From Endozoicomonas numazuensis (GTDB lineage Bacteria; Pseudomonadota; Gammaproteobacteria; Pseudomonadales; Endozoicomonadaceae), in NCBI RefSeq assembly GCF_000722635.1, contig NZ_JOKH01000009.1, positions 62,001 to 126,000 on the forward strand: a stretch of 64,000 bases of DNA. Direction: 5' to 3'. Under the pieces are notes generated by a model. It was not told the origin of the DNA and made no database searches. It saw nothing but the letters and a program-made list of their open reading frames with translations. Positions within the stretch are counted from its first letter, which is position 1. Each line of letters begins with the position of its first letter. Position numbers and translations under genes: made by a program. Positions 46,077 through 56,256 of the stretch are shown piece by piece.

Positions 46077-46547
46077 TTAATAACTGGGCGGAGCATATAC
46101 TCTGTCCGGATGAAATCGGGACCTGCAGGAATCAGTCCCACTCTGCTGTTCTTTCTTTGAGAGGTTCTGCATATCTTCATGGGTAAGAAAGTCATATTCG
46201 CAACAAGCCTCATAGACACCCAGTGATGCGCCATAAAGCCCCCCCACAATAGAAGCAGAAAGAGAGGGAGCATAGGCAATTTTCTCGCCTACGTAAGTCA
46301 GGTTCTCAGGTGACAAGAAACGGATAGCCCTGGCAGCCAGTGATTTCTCCGGAGGTTTCGAGGCCGCTTCAGGAAAAGCTTTATGAAGACCGCCAATCAA
46401 TAATCGACTCAGCTTATCACCCAGCCTGTTTCCCATAGTCGTTACAGAGCGCCCGAATGCATGAGCTTTACTTACAGAAGCCATTGCAGCAATAAAAAGC
46501 GTTTCTAAAACGGTCTTTCTGGAAACAGTTGGCAGCAGGAATTTCAT
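46077..46547 (-). CDS. small secreted protein of unknown function
   Basis: This 156-residue protein begins MKFLLPTVSRKTVLETLFIAAMASVSKAHAFG, a signal peptide with AHA cleavage. It has a helical, glycine-containing middle (SASIVGGLYGASLGVYEACCEY) and a polar C-terminus. No family recognised. It follows the Fic gene on the same strand after 250 bp, with an AATGACTC/GAGTCATT dyad at 46683-46700 in its upstream region. Confidence 0.55.
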   Translation of the reverse strand: MKFLLPTVSRKTVLETLFIAAMASVSKAHAFGRSVTTMGNRLGDKLSRLLIGGLHKAFPEAASKPPEKSLAARAIRFLSPENLTYVGEKIAYAPSLSASIVGGLYGASLGVYEACCEYDFLTHEDMQNLSKKEQQSGTDSCRSRFHPDRVYAPPSY

Positions 46548-46793
46548 AAATTCTCCTCCTGAATTTCCCCTTTTAATTAAACAGGCACCCTGCTTAACAT
46601 CCCTATCAAAGAATTTTCATCCGGCTCTGAAATTATTATGAATCAGTTAATTACTGTTATCTCTGACCAACCTGTCAGGGATAATGACTCACGAGTCATT
46701 CAATTCGTTCTATACGGGCGGTCGATTGCACTTATTGTATTAATCCAGCATTGCTTGAATCCAGCGTCACTTAGCCCAGAGACACCGCTAAAC

Positions 46794-48785
46794 CTACACT
46801 CTCCCTTTCATTAATTCTGCCCCCGCTGCCGCCGACTTTTCAGAATTTTCTACTATTTCCTGGCTTTTCTTTAACTCATCAGAAGACAGCGACAATACAC
46901 CAATTCGCTCACAGTTTTTCAAATGCTGCTTACGCCGCTGTACTTCATCTGGAAAATCCTTTAACGATGGCAGCGCTGTTATAACCAGCAGCTCAATCGT
47001 AGTTGCAAAAGTCCTGCTTCCTGGGTCGGTAAAGGAAAAACTGGCATTTTTGATGCCTTCCCAACTTAATGAAGCACCTGAAAAGAGACAGTCTTTTAGC
47101 TTACTCCCCTCAAAACTCATAGTTTGCCAGCCAAGATGAGAAAAATCACAGCGCTCAAACTCAACATTTTTAAAACTGTCATAGCCTTTCAGCAACTGTC
47201 CCTGACTGATATTGAGCGTCACTCCACTACTGAAGTTGATGCCTTTCAAGCAAGCTCCCTGTTTAAGGTCAACACCCATAAGACTCTGGAGTCTTCCCTG
47301 TTTAAGGTTCGGATTTATCTGGTTCAACATGTCATGCTGTGATTGATCGACCCCCTCCATTAAAGATTGCCGGCAGGCTGCTGCAAGATCGGAACCATTT
47401 TTTCTTCTTAATACAGAATTGTGATGCAGTTTAAACTCTCTTTCTGTAGTAACAGAGCTGGAATCTATATCCTCTTCTTTAGCATCCAGAAAATCGAACT
47501 TTCCAACGATATCAGTCATCGCCATACAAAGCGCAAAATAAGAAGGGTCTGCAGTGACCGCTTTAAAATTATGAAGCTCTTCACTAGACGGTGATGAAGA
47601 CGAAAGCAGTTTTTCACTGCTTTCCAGCCCCTTTTTCAGAGCGTTAACCATCACCTCTCTTTCATGAAACGAGAATAATTCCGGCATTTCCAAAGTAGCC
47701 GGAGGATAACCATGAGCCAGCAGGAGATATTGAAGCAATAATGTGAAGGTCCTTCCATTGACACTGGCAAAAGGATGAACAAGTTCCAACTTGGCAATAC
47801 TGCAAGACACCGCCCTGAAAAAGTCCTCTTCTACCAAATCACTATTCATAGCCAAATTAAGGCGGTGCAAAATATCTGAGATACAATCCTTTATGAACTC
47901 TCCACATAATGTTTGGGATTTTATATGGGCAGCAACATTCTTTCTGACAGATTCAGAGACCTTATTCAAAGCCTTTTCTCTTCTTTCTAATACTTTTTTA
48001 CTATCACCTTTGGAGCTTGAGCCCAACAAATCATCGTAAAATGCTTTAAGAGGTCCTGGGTACTTCATGAGCAGTACACGAAAACAGCTATGAAACACCA
48101 CTGGATTATCCTGATGTTTGATGAGTACCTCTATTTCTTGAGCAGTGATCGGAATATAGATATTTCCTTTCTCCCCATGGAGCCTCAACTGAAACTTGGC
48201 TTTTTTCATAGCATCCTGCTCGCCATACCAGTTACACTGCCCCTTGTGGATCACCTCAGCCTCTTTAAGACCTGCAGGATCAAAAAGCTGAATCTCATTA
48301 TGTTTTTCATGACACAAAGGGACCAGATAAAACGCGCCTTGCTCAGAAATATAATGACCCGCATTAGCTCGTTCAAGATGAGCAGCAACGATGCTGTGCA
48401 ATGTCAATAAAAATTCATGCGTGATAACAGGAGGTTCTCCTGCCTTCAGTGATTTCAATGAGTTGACAATGAATGTCCAGCCAGCCATCAGGTTTTTCAA
48501 ACAACCAGGTTCACGTTTTTCATAAGCCTCTACACCTTTCTCCCGGGACAACAAGCAACCATCCACTAGCAACCTTGGTAGTTCTGTGGTCGGAAATTTT
48601 TTCAGCCGCTCAAGGCCGGTCTTCGGATTTGATGTAACTCTATTAATTGGCGCTACCTTACGATGAGACACCAACGTAGCTTCCCGCTTATAAGGCTTAC
48701 TTGTGTCTGAACAATCGCTATTTCCAGTAAAGTCTGACGACTCTGCATGAAAAGCAGGAGCGCCAGAATAGATACCACTGATCAT
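46794..48785 (-). CDS. Fic-domain protein with pentapeptide-like C-terminal repeats
   Basis: This 663-residue protein has a Fic core with HPFASVNGR at residues 337-345, then LLLQYLLLAHGYPPATL. The canonical motif is HPFx(D/E)GNGR; here the acidic residue is S and the first G is V, so AMPylation activity is uncertain. Residues ~515-590 have pentapeptide-like A/N-L/F-x-x-x steps (INFSSGVTLNISQGQLLKG, DFSHLGW, LFSGASLSWEGI). No transmembrane or signal segment is visible. A host-delivered effector is inferred, given the Fic family's common use in effectors. Confidence 0.8.
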   Translation of the reverse strand: MISGIYSGAPAFHAESSDFTGNSDCSDTSKPYKREATLVSHRKVAPINRVTSNPKTGLERLKKFPTTELPRLLVDGCLLSREKGVEAYEKREPGCLKNLMAGWTFIVNSLKSLKAGEPPVITHEFLLTLHSIVAAHLERANAGHYISEQGAFYLVPLCHEKHNEIQLFDPAGLKEAEVIHKGQCNWYGEQDAMKKAKFQLRLHGEKGNIYIPITAQEIEVLIKHQDNPVVFHSCFRVLLMKYPGPLKAFYDDLLGSSSKGDSKKVLERREKALNKVSESVRKNVAAHIKSQTLCGEFIKDCISDILHRLNLAMNSDLVEEDFFRAVSCSIAKLELVHPFASVNGRTFTLLLQYLLLAHGYPPATLEMPELFSFHEREVMVNALKKGLESSEKLLSSSSPSSEELHNFKAVTADPSYFALCMAMTDIVGKFDFLDAKEEDIDSSSVTTEREFKLHHNSVLRRKNGSDLAAACRQSLMEGVDQSQHDMLNQINPNLKQGRLQSLMGVDLKQGACLKGINFSSGVTLNISQGQLLKGYDSFKNVEFERCDFSHLGWQTMSFEGSKLKDCLFSGASLSWEGIKNASFSFTDPGSRTFATTIELLVITALPSLKDFPDEVQRRKQHLKNCERIGVLSLSSDELKKSQEIVENSEKSAAAGAELMKGRV

Positions 48786-49411
48786 CGTTTAAGCTCCTTT
48801 TCATAGAGGATTAATTGAACCTGCATATATTACTGAGTGCTATAAAGACTATTTACACTCTTAATTCATAGAGAAGTTAACACGGAGATAGTTCATTCTT
48901 TGTTAGATACTCTGACAAAGAATGACAGGCAGGGTGCCAGAGCGCTGATACCCCTGAGTGGCCAATCAAGGCATTGTTTAAGACGGATCGCAGGCAAAAT
49001 TCAAACCCAATCTCACCCCATTATTGTGAAAGGTGTTATAGAAGATGTTGTAGTGGAGATGGATGGTGGAGATGGATGGAGAACATATCAAAAATGGACA
49101 ATTGCATTAAAATGGAGAAGTTCTGGCTCAAACAAATTCCAGATAAGAACCTGCCTGAATAAGAATGCCCTTCCCTAACCCATTTGTTTCCTATTGGAAA
49201 CAAATGGGTTGATGTGAAACCTGCAGATTTGTTACTCTTCGAATACCCTGAATGCAGGTTGAACTTTACTCAAATCTTTTAATTCAGGAGGCTTATCCAG
49301 GAAAAACATCGGTTCCTGTCCGCCCAGGGATGAATCTCAAGACAGCAGTACCGATAAAAGCCTAAGGCATATGCGGTTTTTATGAGATAAGAATACAGAC
49401 GGAGCCATATC
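48786..49411. other. intergenic region before sdaA
   Basis: This 626-bp region holds no convincing gene; a 92-codon frame at 48900 has no family match. It contains a 13-bp tandem repeat (GGAGATGGATGGT, 49055-49080) and a perfect hairpin at 49177-49210. The sdaA promoter should lie after it. No glycine-riboswitch consensus was recognised. Confidence 0.45.
49177..49210. promoter_or_regulatory. perfect 15-bp hairpin upstream of sdaA
   Basis: AACCCATTTGTTTCC and GGAAACAAATGGGTT pair perfectly around a TATT loop. No T run follows, so it is not a plain terminator. It may be a leader hairpin or a binding site. Confidence 0.45.
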
Positions 49412-50791
49412 ATGGGACTGAGCATTTTCAACCTCTTTAAAATTGGAATCGGACCTTCGTCTTCTCACACGGTGGGCCCCATGGTGGCCGCCAATCGCTT
49501 TCTGGATGAACTCCAAACGAACACACAGTTTGATCAGGTTCAGCGGGTGAAAGCCGACCTTTATGGGTCATTGGCTATGACCGGAGAAGGGCATGCCACC
49601 GATGTTGCAGTGCTGCTGGGACTGATGGGAGAACAGCCTGACAGCGTTGATCCTGACAAAGTCACAGACTATATAAGACATATAAAATCCCACCAGCGGC
49701 TAAAACTGGGAGGGGTCAGAAACATCCCCTTTCATTGCGAATCCGACCTTCTTTTTCATTTTGGTAACTCTCTGCCCAACCATCCCAACGGCATGTCATT
49801 GACTGCTCTGGATGCTCAGGGCCAGACACTCTATAAAAACCAATACTACTCGGTCGGTGGTGGTTTTGTGCTAAACGAGCAGGAAGCCTCTTCCAGTCAG
49901 TCCACCAGCCATCAGTCTGCCCCTATTCCCTACCCGTTTGAAAATGCCCAGGATTTACTGGATCAGGGGAATCAAAACAGTCTCTCCATTGCTGAACTGG
50001 TGCTGGAAAACGAAAAGCACCTCAATTACAGCCAGGATATTCCCGGAGACCTGATGGCTATCTGGCAGGTTATGGATCAGTGCATCCAACGAGGCTGCCA
50101 GCAGACCGGCACATTGCCTGGCGGGCTTGATGTACAGCGTCGGGCCTGTGACATGCACACACGCCTGATTAATAAACCGAAAGAGCAGCGAGATGATCTG
50201 GAAAGCATGGACTGGGTCAGCCTTTTTGCCCTGGCTGTGAATGAAGAAAACGCCGCTGGAGGCCGGGTTGTAACAGCCCCGACTAACGGTGCAGCAGGCG
50301 TTATTCCAGCGGTTCTGGCCTATTACGATCGTTTTATTCCTGGCAGTTCGGATCAGGGTATCCAGGCTTTTCTGGCCACCGCAGCGGCGATTGGCATGCT
50401 TTATAAAAAAAATGCTTCCATTTCAGCCGCAGAAGTCGGCTGTCAGGGCGAAATAGGCGTAGCCTGCTCAATGGCAGCAGGTGCACTCTGTGCTGTTCTG
50501 GGTGGCAGTAACGAACAAATTGAAAATGCCGCAGAAATTGGCATGGAGCATAACCTCGGACTGACCTGCGATCCGGTCGGAGGGCTGGTTCAGGTGCCGT
50601 GCATAGAACGAAATACCATGGGAGCCGTCAAAGCCATCAATGCGGCAAGACTGGCTCTACAGGGAACAGGCCAGCACAGGGTATCACTGGACAGCGTGAT
50701 AGAGACCATGCATCAGACGGGCCTGGACATGCAGGACAAGTATAAAGAAACCGCCACCGGCGGACTGGCAGTTAATGTAGTCATGTGCTGA
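49412..50791 (+). CDS. sdaA: L-serine ammonia-lyase (deaminase)
   Basis: This 459-residue single-chain L-serine dehydratase starts MGLSIFNLFKIGIGPSSSHTVGPM, with the SSSHT-type motif. It has an [4Fe-4S] enzyme C-terminal half with cysteines in GCQGEIGVACSM and LTCDPVGGLVQVPCIERN. It turns serine to pyruvate and ammonia. GGAG lies 8 nt before the ATG. It leads the gcvP and gcvT genes, so serine made from glycine is removed by the same gene set. The stop codon lies inside a 19-bp inverted repeat. Confidence 0.95.
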   Translation: MGLSIFNLFKIGIGPSSSHTVGPMVAANRFLDELQTNTQFDQVQRVKADLYGSLAMTGEGHATDVAVLLGLMGEQPDSVDPDKVTDYIRHIKSHQRLKLGGVRNIPFHCESDLLFHFGNSLPNHPNGMSLTALDAQGQTLYKNQYYSVGGGFVLNEQEASSSQSTSHQSAPIPYPFENAQDLLDQGNQNSLSIAELVLENEKHLNYSQDIPGDLMAIWQVMDQCIQRGCQQTGTLPGGLDVQRRACDMHTRLINKPKEQRDDLESMDWVSLFALAVNEENAAGGRVVTAPTNGAAGVIPAVLAYYDRFIPGSSDQGIQAFLATAAAIGMLYKKNASISAAEVGCQGEIGVACSMAAGALCAVLGGSNEQIENAAEIGMEHNLGLTCDPVGGLVQVPCIERNTMGAVKAINAARLALQGTGQHRVSLDSVIETMHQTGLDMQDKYKETATGGLAVNVVMC

Positions 50792-50813
50792 GCCCATGAC
50801 TACATTAACTGCC
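50767..50813. repeat. 19-bp inverted repeat spanning the sdaA stop
   Basis: GGCAGTTAATGTAGTCATG (50767-50785) and its exact complement (50795-50813) are separated by 9 nt that include the sdaA TGA. The RNA would form a very stable hairpin over the last codons of sdaA, ahead of gcvP. A + strand T run does not follow, so a stabilising or processing role is as likely as termination. Confidence 0.8.
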
Positions 50814-50968
50814 AATAAAATCAAAAATAACCAGCACTCACCCCCCGGGCACTTCCGTATACACGGACTATCCATGGGAGCATGAGCCGAAACGTACGGT
50901 TCAAAGCTGTTTTTAGACCATCATATGGCTGTCTCATCCACCGATAGCCGGCAGAGAAAGGTAGAAAC

Positions 50969-53899
50969 ATGGCTGTTGATAAACAGGCACTCAGCGCTCT
51001 GGAACAGGGCAACGCATTTACCGGTCGTCACATTGGCCCGGATCATGCCCAGCAGCAGGCGATGCTGTCCGAACTGAAACTGGAATCATTGTCTGAGCTC
51101 ATTGAACAGACGGTTCCAAAATCCATTCGTTCACTCGCTGTTTCAGGCGAAAGCACTCTGAATATCGAAGCAGGTAAGACAGAAGTTCAGGCTCTGGAAT
51201 ACCTTCGTGCTCTGGCCGACCAGAATCAGGTGAACAAATCTTATCTGGGTATGGGCTATTACAACACCCACGTTCCCAACGTCATTCTCAGAAACGTACT
51301 GGAAAATCCGGGCTGGTACACAGCATACACGCCCTATCAGCCAGAAATCTCTCAGGGCCGCCTTGAAGCCCTGCTGAACTTCCAGCAGATGGTTATGGAT
51401 CTGACGGGCATGGAAGTAGCTAATGCCTCTCTGCTGGATGAAGCCACCGCTGCTGCAGAAGCCATGGCACTCTTTTACAGAACCGGGGGCCGTCGCTCAA
51501 ACCATAGTAAGCATCAGGTATTCTTTGTTGCTGACGATGTGCACCCACAAACCATCGACGTTATCAAGACCCGTGCTGAGCACATGGGTATCCAGGTAGA
51601 AGTAGGCAACCCCAATACCGACCTGGAAAAGCACGATATCTTCGGTGTCCAGCTGCAATACCCTGGCACCTACGGCCAGATCACTGATATTGCCAGCATC
51701 GTCAGCAAAGCCAAAGAACAAAAAGCCATGGTGTCCGTCGCAACAGACCTGATGGCTCTGATGCTATTGAAATCACCGGGTGAACTGGGTGCTGATATTG
51801 CCCTGGGCAGCAGCCAGCGTTTTGGTGTTCCCATGGGCTTTGGCGGGCCACACGCAGCGTTTTTTGCTGCCAGTGAAAAGTTGAAGCGTTCTATCCCCGG
51901 ACGCATTATTGGTGTTTCCATCGACAGTCGAGGCAACCAGGCCTACCGCATGGCGATGCAGACCCGTGAACAACACATCCGTCGTGAAAAAGCGACGTCC
52001 AACATTTGCACTGCCCAGGCACTGCTGGCCAACATGGCTGCTTTTTATGCGGTTTATCATGGACCACAGGGTCTGAAGACGATTGCCGAACGCATTCATC
52101 GCCTGACCACCATTCTGCAGAAAGGTCTGACGACTCTGGGCGTTCAGTGCAACAACACCTACTTTGACACACTGACCCTGAAAGTGGGCAGCCAGCAGGA
52201 AGCTATTTATAACCGCGCCATTGAAGCCGGCTGTAACCTGCGTCGCATCAGCTTCGATCAGCTGGGTATCAGCATTGACGAAACCACCACTGCTGAAGAT
52301 ATCACACAGCTGTTCAATGTTATTCTGGGACAGGGTCAAGATCTGGATATCCAGACCATAGACAGTCAGATCACGGTTTCCGGCATTAAAGAAAATCATC
52401 GTCGTACAGATGCCGTACTGACTCACCCGACCTTCAATAGCTATCATTCTGAAACCGATATGCTGCGTTATCTGAAGCGTCTGGAAAATAAAGATTACTC
52501 TCTGACCCACGGCATGATTCCGTTGGGCTCCTGCACCATGAAACTGAACGCCACGGCGGAGATGCTGCCGGTTTCCTGGCCTGAATTCGCCAACATTCAC
52601 CCATTTGCTCCAAGAGATCAGGTCAAGGGTTACATGACCATGATCAATGAACTGGAAGCAGCACTGGAAGAGATCACTGGCTATGACAAGATCTCCATGC
52701 AACCCAACTCAGGTGCCCAGGGTGAGTACGCAGGCCTGCTGGCCATCCGCAACTACCAGGAAGCCAATGACCAGGCCCATAGAAACATCTGTCTGATTCC
52801 CTCTTCTGCTCATGGTACCAATCCTGCTTCTGCGGCCATGGTCGGTATGAAAGTGGTCGTCGTTGACTGTGATGAAAACGGTAACGTAGATGTTGAAGAT
52901 CTGTTGGCCAAAGCAGAAAAACACAGTGAGAACCTGTCTTGCCTGATGGTCACCTACCCTTCCACCCACGGTGTTTATGAAGAAGAGATAGGCAATATCT
53001 GCGATATAGTTCATCAGCACGGTGGCCAGGTCTATATGGATGGTGCCAACATGAACGCTCTGGTTGGTATTGCCAAGCCCGGTAAGTTCGGCTCCGACGT
53101 CTCTCACCTGAACCTTCATAAAACCTTTGCCATCCCTCACGGTGGCGGTGGTCCAGGCATGGGTCCTATCGGAGTAAGAAGTCATCTGGCGCCTTATTTG
53201 CCTAATCACAGTGTCAGCCCCATTGAAGGCAACCACGAAGGCATGGGCGCAGTGTCTGCTGCTCCTTTTGGCAGCTCTTCTATTCTGCCGATCAGCTATT
53301 TGTACATTGCCATGCTGGGACAGCAGGGCCTGCAAGAGTCCAGTGAAGTAGCCATACTCAACGCTAACTACATGGCCGAGAAACTCTCTTCACACTATGA
53401 CGTACTGTATCGTGGACGTAACGATAAAGTGGCTCACGAGTGCATTATCGACATCCGTCCTATCAAGGAAGCCAGTGGCGTTACTGAAGAAGACATCGCC
53501 AAACGTCTGATGGATTATGGTTTCCATGCGCCTACCATGTCCTTCCCTGTGGCAGGGACGTTGATGATCGAGCCTACCGAATCAGAATCCAAAGATGAAA
53601 TTGATCGTTTCGTCAGTGCCATGGTGGCTATCCGTGAAGAAGTTCGTAAGGTTCAGGAAGGTGAATGGCCTGCTGAAGATAACCCGCTATGCAATGCCCC
53701 GCACACTATGTCGGACCTGATCGACAGTGACTGGAGCCATCCCTACAGCCGTGAAGAAGCCGTCTTCCCGCTCAAGGCTGCCTTCCCGTTGAAAGGTTCT
53801 ATTGCTTCCAAGTACTGGCCAACCGCTAACCGAATCGACAATGTCTACGGCGATCGAAACTTTATCTGCTCCTGCCCATCGATTGAAGACTATCGATAA
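50969..53899 (+). CDS. gcvP: glycine dehydrogenase (decarboxylating), P protein
   Basis: This 976-residue P protein comprises the two homologous halves of the single-chain form. The PLP lysine is in the [17 protein letters not shown] region, and the conserved [13 protein letters not shown] is present. It decarboxylates glycine onto the lipoyl arm of H protein. Length matches E. coli GcvP (957). AAGG sits 9 nt before the ATG. The gene's last 15 nt start a tandem repeat. Confidence 0.97.
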   Translation: MAVDKQALSALEQGNAFTGRHIGPDHAQQQAMLSELKLESLSELIEQTVPKSIRSLAVSGESTLNIEAGKTEVQALEYLRALADQNQVNKSYLGMGYYNTHVPNVILRNVLENPGWYTAYTPYQPEISQGRLEALLNFQQMVMDLTGMEVANASLLDEATAAAEAMALFYRTGGRRSNHSKHQVFFVADDVHPQTIDVIKTRAEHMGIQVEVGNPNTDLEKHDIFGVQLQYPGTYGQITDIASIVSKAKEQKAMVSVATDLMALMLLKSPGELGADIALGSSQRFGVPMGFGGPHAAFFAASEKLKRSIPGRIIGVSIDSRGNQAYRMAMQTREQHIRREKATSNICTAQALLANMAAFYAVYHGPQGLKTIAERIHRLTTILQKGLTTLGVQCNNTYFDTLTLKVGSQQEAIYNRAIEAGCNLRRISFDQLGISIDETTTAEDITQLFNVILGQGQDLDIQTIDSQITVSGIKENHRRTDAVLTHPTFNSYHSETDMLRYLKRLENKDYSLTHGMIPLGSCTMKLNATAEMLPVSWPEFANIHPFAPRDQVKGYMTMINELEAALEEITGYDKISMQPNSGAQGEYAGLLAIRNYQEANDQAHRNICLIPSSAHGTNPASAAMVGMKVVVVDCDENGNVDVEDLLAKAEKHSENLSCLMVTYPSTHGVYEEEIGNICDIVHQHGGQVYMDGANMNALVGIAKPGKFGSDVSHLNLHKTFAIPHGGGGPGMGPIGVRSHLAPYLPNHSVSPIEGNHEGMGAVSAAPFGSSSILPISYLYIAMLGQQGLQESSEVAILNANYMAEKLSSHYDVLYRGRNDKVAHECIIDIRPIKEASGVTEEDIAKRLMDYGFHAPTMSFPVAGTLMIEPTESESKDEIDRFVSAMVAIREEVRKVQEGEWPAEDNPLCNAPHTMSDLIDSDWSHPYSREEAVFPLKAAFPLKGSIASKYWPTANRIDNVYGDRNFICSCPSIEDYR

Positions 53900-53970
53900 G
53901 AAGACTATCGATAAGAAGACTATCGATAAGAAGACTATCGATAAGAAGACTATCGAGAAGAAGACTAACG
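53885..53970. repeat. 15-bp tandem repeat over the gcvP stop
   Basis: GAAGACTATCGATAA, encoding the final E-D-Y-R-stop of GcvP, is repeated at 53885, 53900, 53915 and 53930. A GAGAA-ending copy follows at 53945 and a diverged sixth to 53970. Each unit has its own TAA in frame with the gene. It looks like a recent slippage expansion at the gene's end. Confidence 0.9.
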
Positions 53971-54043
53971 TCGTCTGAAATCCAGCATTGAACCGGGGAC
54001 GTTAACTCCCCGGTTTCTACACTATTTTCAGGGAGTGTCTGTA

Positions 54044-55162
54044 ATGACCGAACTCAATAAAACACCACTGCACAGCCTGCACGTAGAGCTGGGCGCGAAA
54101 ATGGTGCCTTTCGCAGGCTTCGATATGCCTGTTCAATACCCTCTGGGCGTTAAAGCTGAACACTTGCATACCCGTTCTAAAGCAGGTCTGTTCGATGTTT
54201 CCCATATGGGACAGATTCGTCTGACCGGAAACAACCCGGCCAAAGCGCTGGAAGCTCTGGTACCCGTAGACATTATTGATCTTCCTGAACGCAAACAACG
54301 CTATGCCCTGTTCACCAATGAACAGGGGGGTGTGATGGACGACCTGATGGTCACCAACGAAGGTAATAACAGCCTGTATGTTGTGGTGAACGCTGCCTGT
54401 AAGGATCAGGACATTGCTCACATGCAGGCTCTCTTGCCTGAAGACGTGATACTCGAAGTTCTGGATGATCGTGCACTGGTTGCTATCCAGGGTCCGGAAG
54501 CCAAAACAGTTATGGCACGTCTGGCACCTGAAACTGAGAAGATGGTGTTTATGGACTCTGTCCATATGACCATTGAAGGCGTGGAAGTCTACATTAGCCG
54601 TTCTGGTTATACCGGTGAAGACGGTTTTGAAATTTCTATTCCACAAGCAGATGCTGACACATTCTGTCGTATGCTGCTGGACCAGCCAGAAGTAGAATTC
54701 ATTGGCCTGGGCGCCCGTGACTCGCTGCGTCTGGAAAGTGGACTGTGCCTCTACGGCCACGACCTGGACACAGAAACTACGCCTATCGAAAGCAGCCTGA
54801 TCTGGGCCATCAGCAAGAACCGCCGCAACGGTGGTGAGCGCGCTGGCGGATTCCCGGGCGCAGACAAGATCCTGAGCCAGATAGAAAACAAGGACTTCTC
54901 ACGCAAACGTGTAGGTTTGATGGGCAGCAGCCGGGCACCGGTTCGTGAAGGGACTGAAGTTGTTAATGCCGAAGGCGAAAAGATCGGTGTTGTCACTTCC
55001 GGTACTTTTGGACCCACCATCGGTGCACCCGTAGCCATGGCATATGTATCTGTTGAGTATGCAGCTCTGGAAACAGAAGTATTCGCACTGGTACGAGGCA
55101 AGAAACTGCCTATGACGGTGAGTCGCATGCCGTTCATTGAACAGCGTTACTATCGCGGTTGA
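54044..55162 (+). CDS. gcvT: aminomethyltransferase, T protein
   Basis: This 372-residue T protein starts MTELNKTPLHSLHVELGAKMVPFAGFDMPVQY, the conserved family opening. It also has SKAGLFDVSHMGQI and the C-terminal beta-barrel domain. It moves the methylene group from H protein to THF. The ATG at 54044 has AGGGAG 9 nt upstream, preferred over the GTG at 54035. It follows gcvP after 145 bp. gcvH is not in the window. Confidence 0.95.
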   Translation: MTELNKTPLHSLHVELGAKMVPFAGFDMPVQYPLGVKAEHLHTRSKAGLFDVSHMGQIRLTGNNPAKALEALVPVDIIDLPERKQRYALFTNEQGGVMDDLMVTNEGNNSLYVVVNAACKDQDIAHMQALLPEDVILEVLDDRALVAIQGPEAKTVMARLAPETEKMVFMDSVHMTIEGVEVYISRSGYTGEDGFEISIPQADADTFCRMLLDQPEVEFIGLGARDSLRLESGLCLYGHDLDTETTPIESSLIWAISKNRRNGGERAGGFPGADKILSQIENKDFSRKRVGLMGSSRAPVREGTEVVNAEGEKIGVVTSGTFGPTIGAPVAMAYVSVEYAALETEVFALVRGKKLPMTVSRMPFIEQRYYRG

Positions 55163-55170
55163 TCCAGTGA

Positions 55171-55198
55171 AAGAAAGCCCGGTTTCCTGGGCTTTCTT
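55171..55198. terminator. bidirectional terminator between gcvT and jetD
   Basis: AAGAAAGCCC and GGGCTTTCTT form a 10-bp stem with an 8-nt loop (GGTTTCCT). The T- and A-rich arms make it usable for both convergent transcripts. Confidence 0.75.
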
Positions 55199-55219
55199 GA
55201 CTATGAAAATCTTCCCGAC

Positions 55220-56251
55220 TTAAACGTTATCAGGCAATTTCATCCATTGTTGATCCTCTATTCCTCCAAGGAAGTACGCCTTGATGACACTATTTTCCAG
55301 GCTCTCCTGATCCAGTCCATTTGCATAACGACTGTCTCCTGCATTCTTCTGCCCTTCCTTACCCACGGCTTTTACATAAGGGTGATGAAAACCTGTTTCC
55401 ACTTTTTCAATCATGGGTAAATAAAGATGGCTCAAACGACATTGTGGGTACTGTTGTCTGATTGCACGGTAAATCTTGATCCCTTCATGATCAAGATCCC
55501 CCCAGAAATACAGTTTCGGATGATCTAACAATGTCAGAAGATCCTGCTCGGCCCCTCCTCTGGAAATACCCACAACTGACTTTCTGTTTTCAATGACCTG
55601 AAGCCAGCCCAGTCCATAGCCAAAGGTGCTTACTAATCCAATTCTTTCATGTAAACCCAGCTCTATACAGGCCTCAAAACTTTGGGGATTTTCTATCAAC
55701 AGCACTTGCTCCGGATGCTCCGGGCCCGCCGTCACCACATAGCTGATCGGTTTTCTGAACAGATCCGGATCAATACCAAACAACTGAAGGTTTCTTTTGC
55801 CCAAGGCTTCAAGCAGTTTTGATGAGCCCAAAAGATATCGGGCTGACGCTTCAAACGCCGTCATCTGATAAGCATCGGGCAAATCTGACTTTAGTGCGAG
55901 CAGCCCCTCAAACAGTGTCTGCATGTTCTCTTTAGACCAGTCTGACAGCACCCCGTGACAAGGAGCCAGTGCAGCGCCATCAGGACTATGGCTGAGAACT
56001 TCATACCAATACCGCTCTGTTAAAGGCTCTGTTGGCGTCACCAGACAGGATAATTTTCCAAAGCGGACATCATTCTGGGAAGAGATGATTTTATCTTCCT
56101 CAGCCAAGGCCTTCAGTATCGCCTCAATAACCAGAAGGCTCTCTATTCCAAGCGCTTTCTTAATCATATTGGGCGCTGAACTGGCATTGGTTTCTGTCCG
56201 CTTTTTTATAAACCAGTCAAGCACTCGCACTTTGTCTTCTTCAGAGAACAT
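55220..56251 (-). CDS. jetD: Wadjet-type TOPRIM nuclease subunit (JetD-like)
   Basis: This 343-residue protein is DUF2220/JetD-like, with a C-terminal TOPRIM: LLIENPQ (E187) and YFWGDLDHEGIKIYRAI (D252 and D254). N-terminal residues ~1-65 look like a winged helix. JetD cleaves DNA in Wadjet anti-plasmid systems once the SMC complex has sensed a small circle. It starts 5 bp after the SMC gene's stop. Confidence 0.82.
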   Translation of the reverse strand: MFSEEDKVRVLDWFIKKRTETNASSAPNMIKKALGIESLLVIEAILKALAEEDKIISSQNDVRFGKLSCLVTPTEPLTERYWYEVLSHSPDGAALAPCHGVLSDWSKENMQTLFEGLLALKSDLPDAYQMTAFEASARYLLGSSKLLEALGKRNLQLFGIDPDLFRKPISYVVTAGPEHPEQVLLIENPQSFEACIELGLHERIGLVSTFGYGLGWLQVIENRKSVVGISRGGAEQDLLTLLDHPKLYFWGDLDHEGIKIYRAIRQQYPQCRLSHLYLPMIEKVETGFHHPYVKAVGKEGQKNAGDSRYANGLDQESLENSVIKAYFLGGIEDQQWMKLPDNV

Positions 56252-56256
56252 TACAA

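Noticed and set aside
48900..49178. A 92-codon frame before sdaA
   Set aside because: No family resemblance, contains a local tandem repeat, and has no credible ribosome site.
49179..49411. A glycine riboswitch upstream of sdaA-gcvP
   Set aside because: The conserved glycine-aptamer core was not found by eye; a covariance-model search would be decisive.
51773..52702. A 309-codon open frame on the minus strand inside gcvP
   Set aside because: It is a long antisense shadow of a certain gene, with no family resemblance.
54017..54760. A 247-codon minus-strand frame opposite gcvT
   Set aside because: Antisense to a certain gene; low-complexity His/Phe-rich translation typical of a shadow frame.
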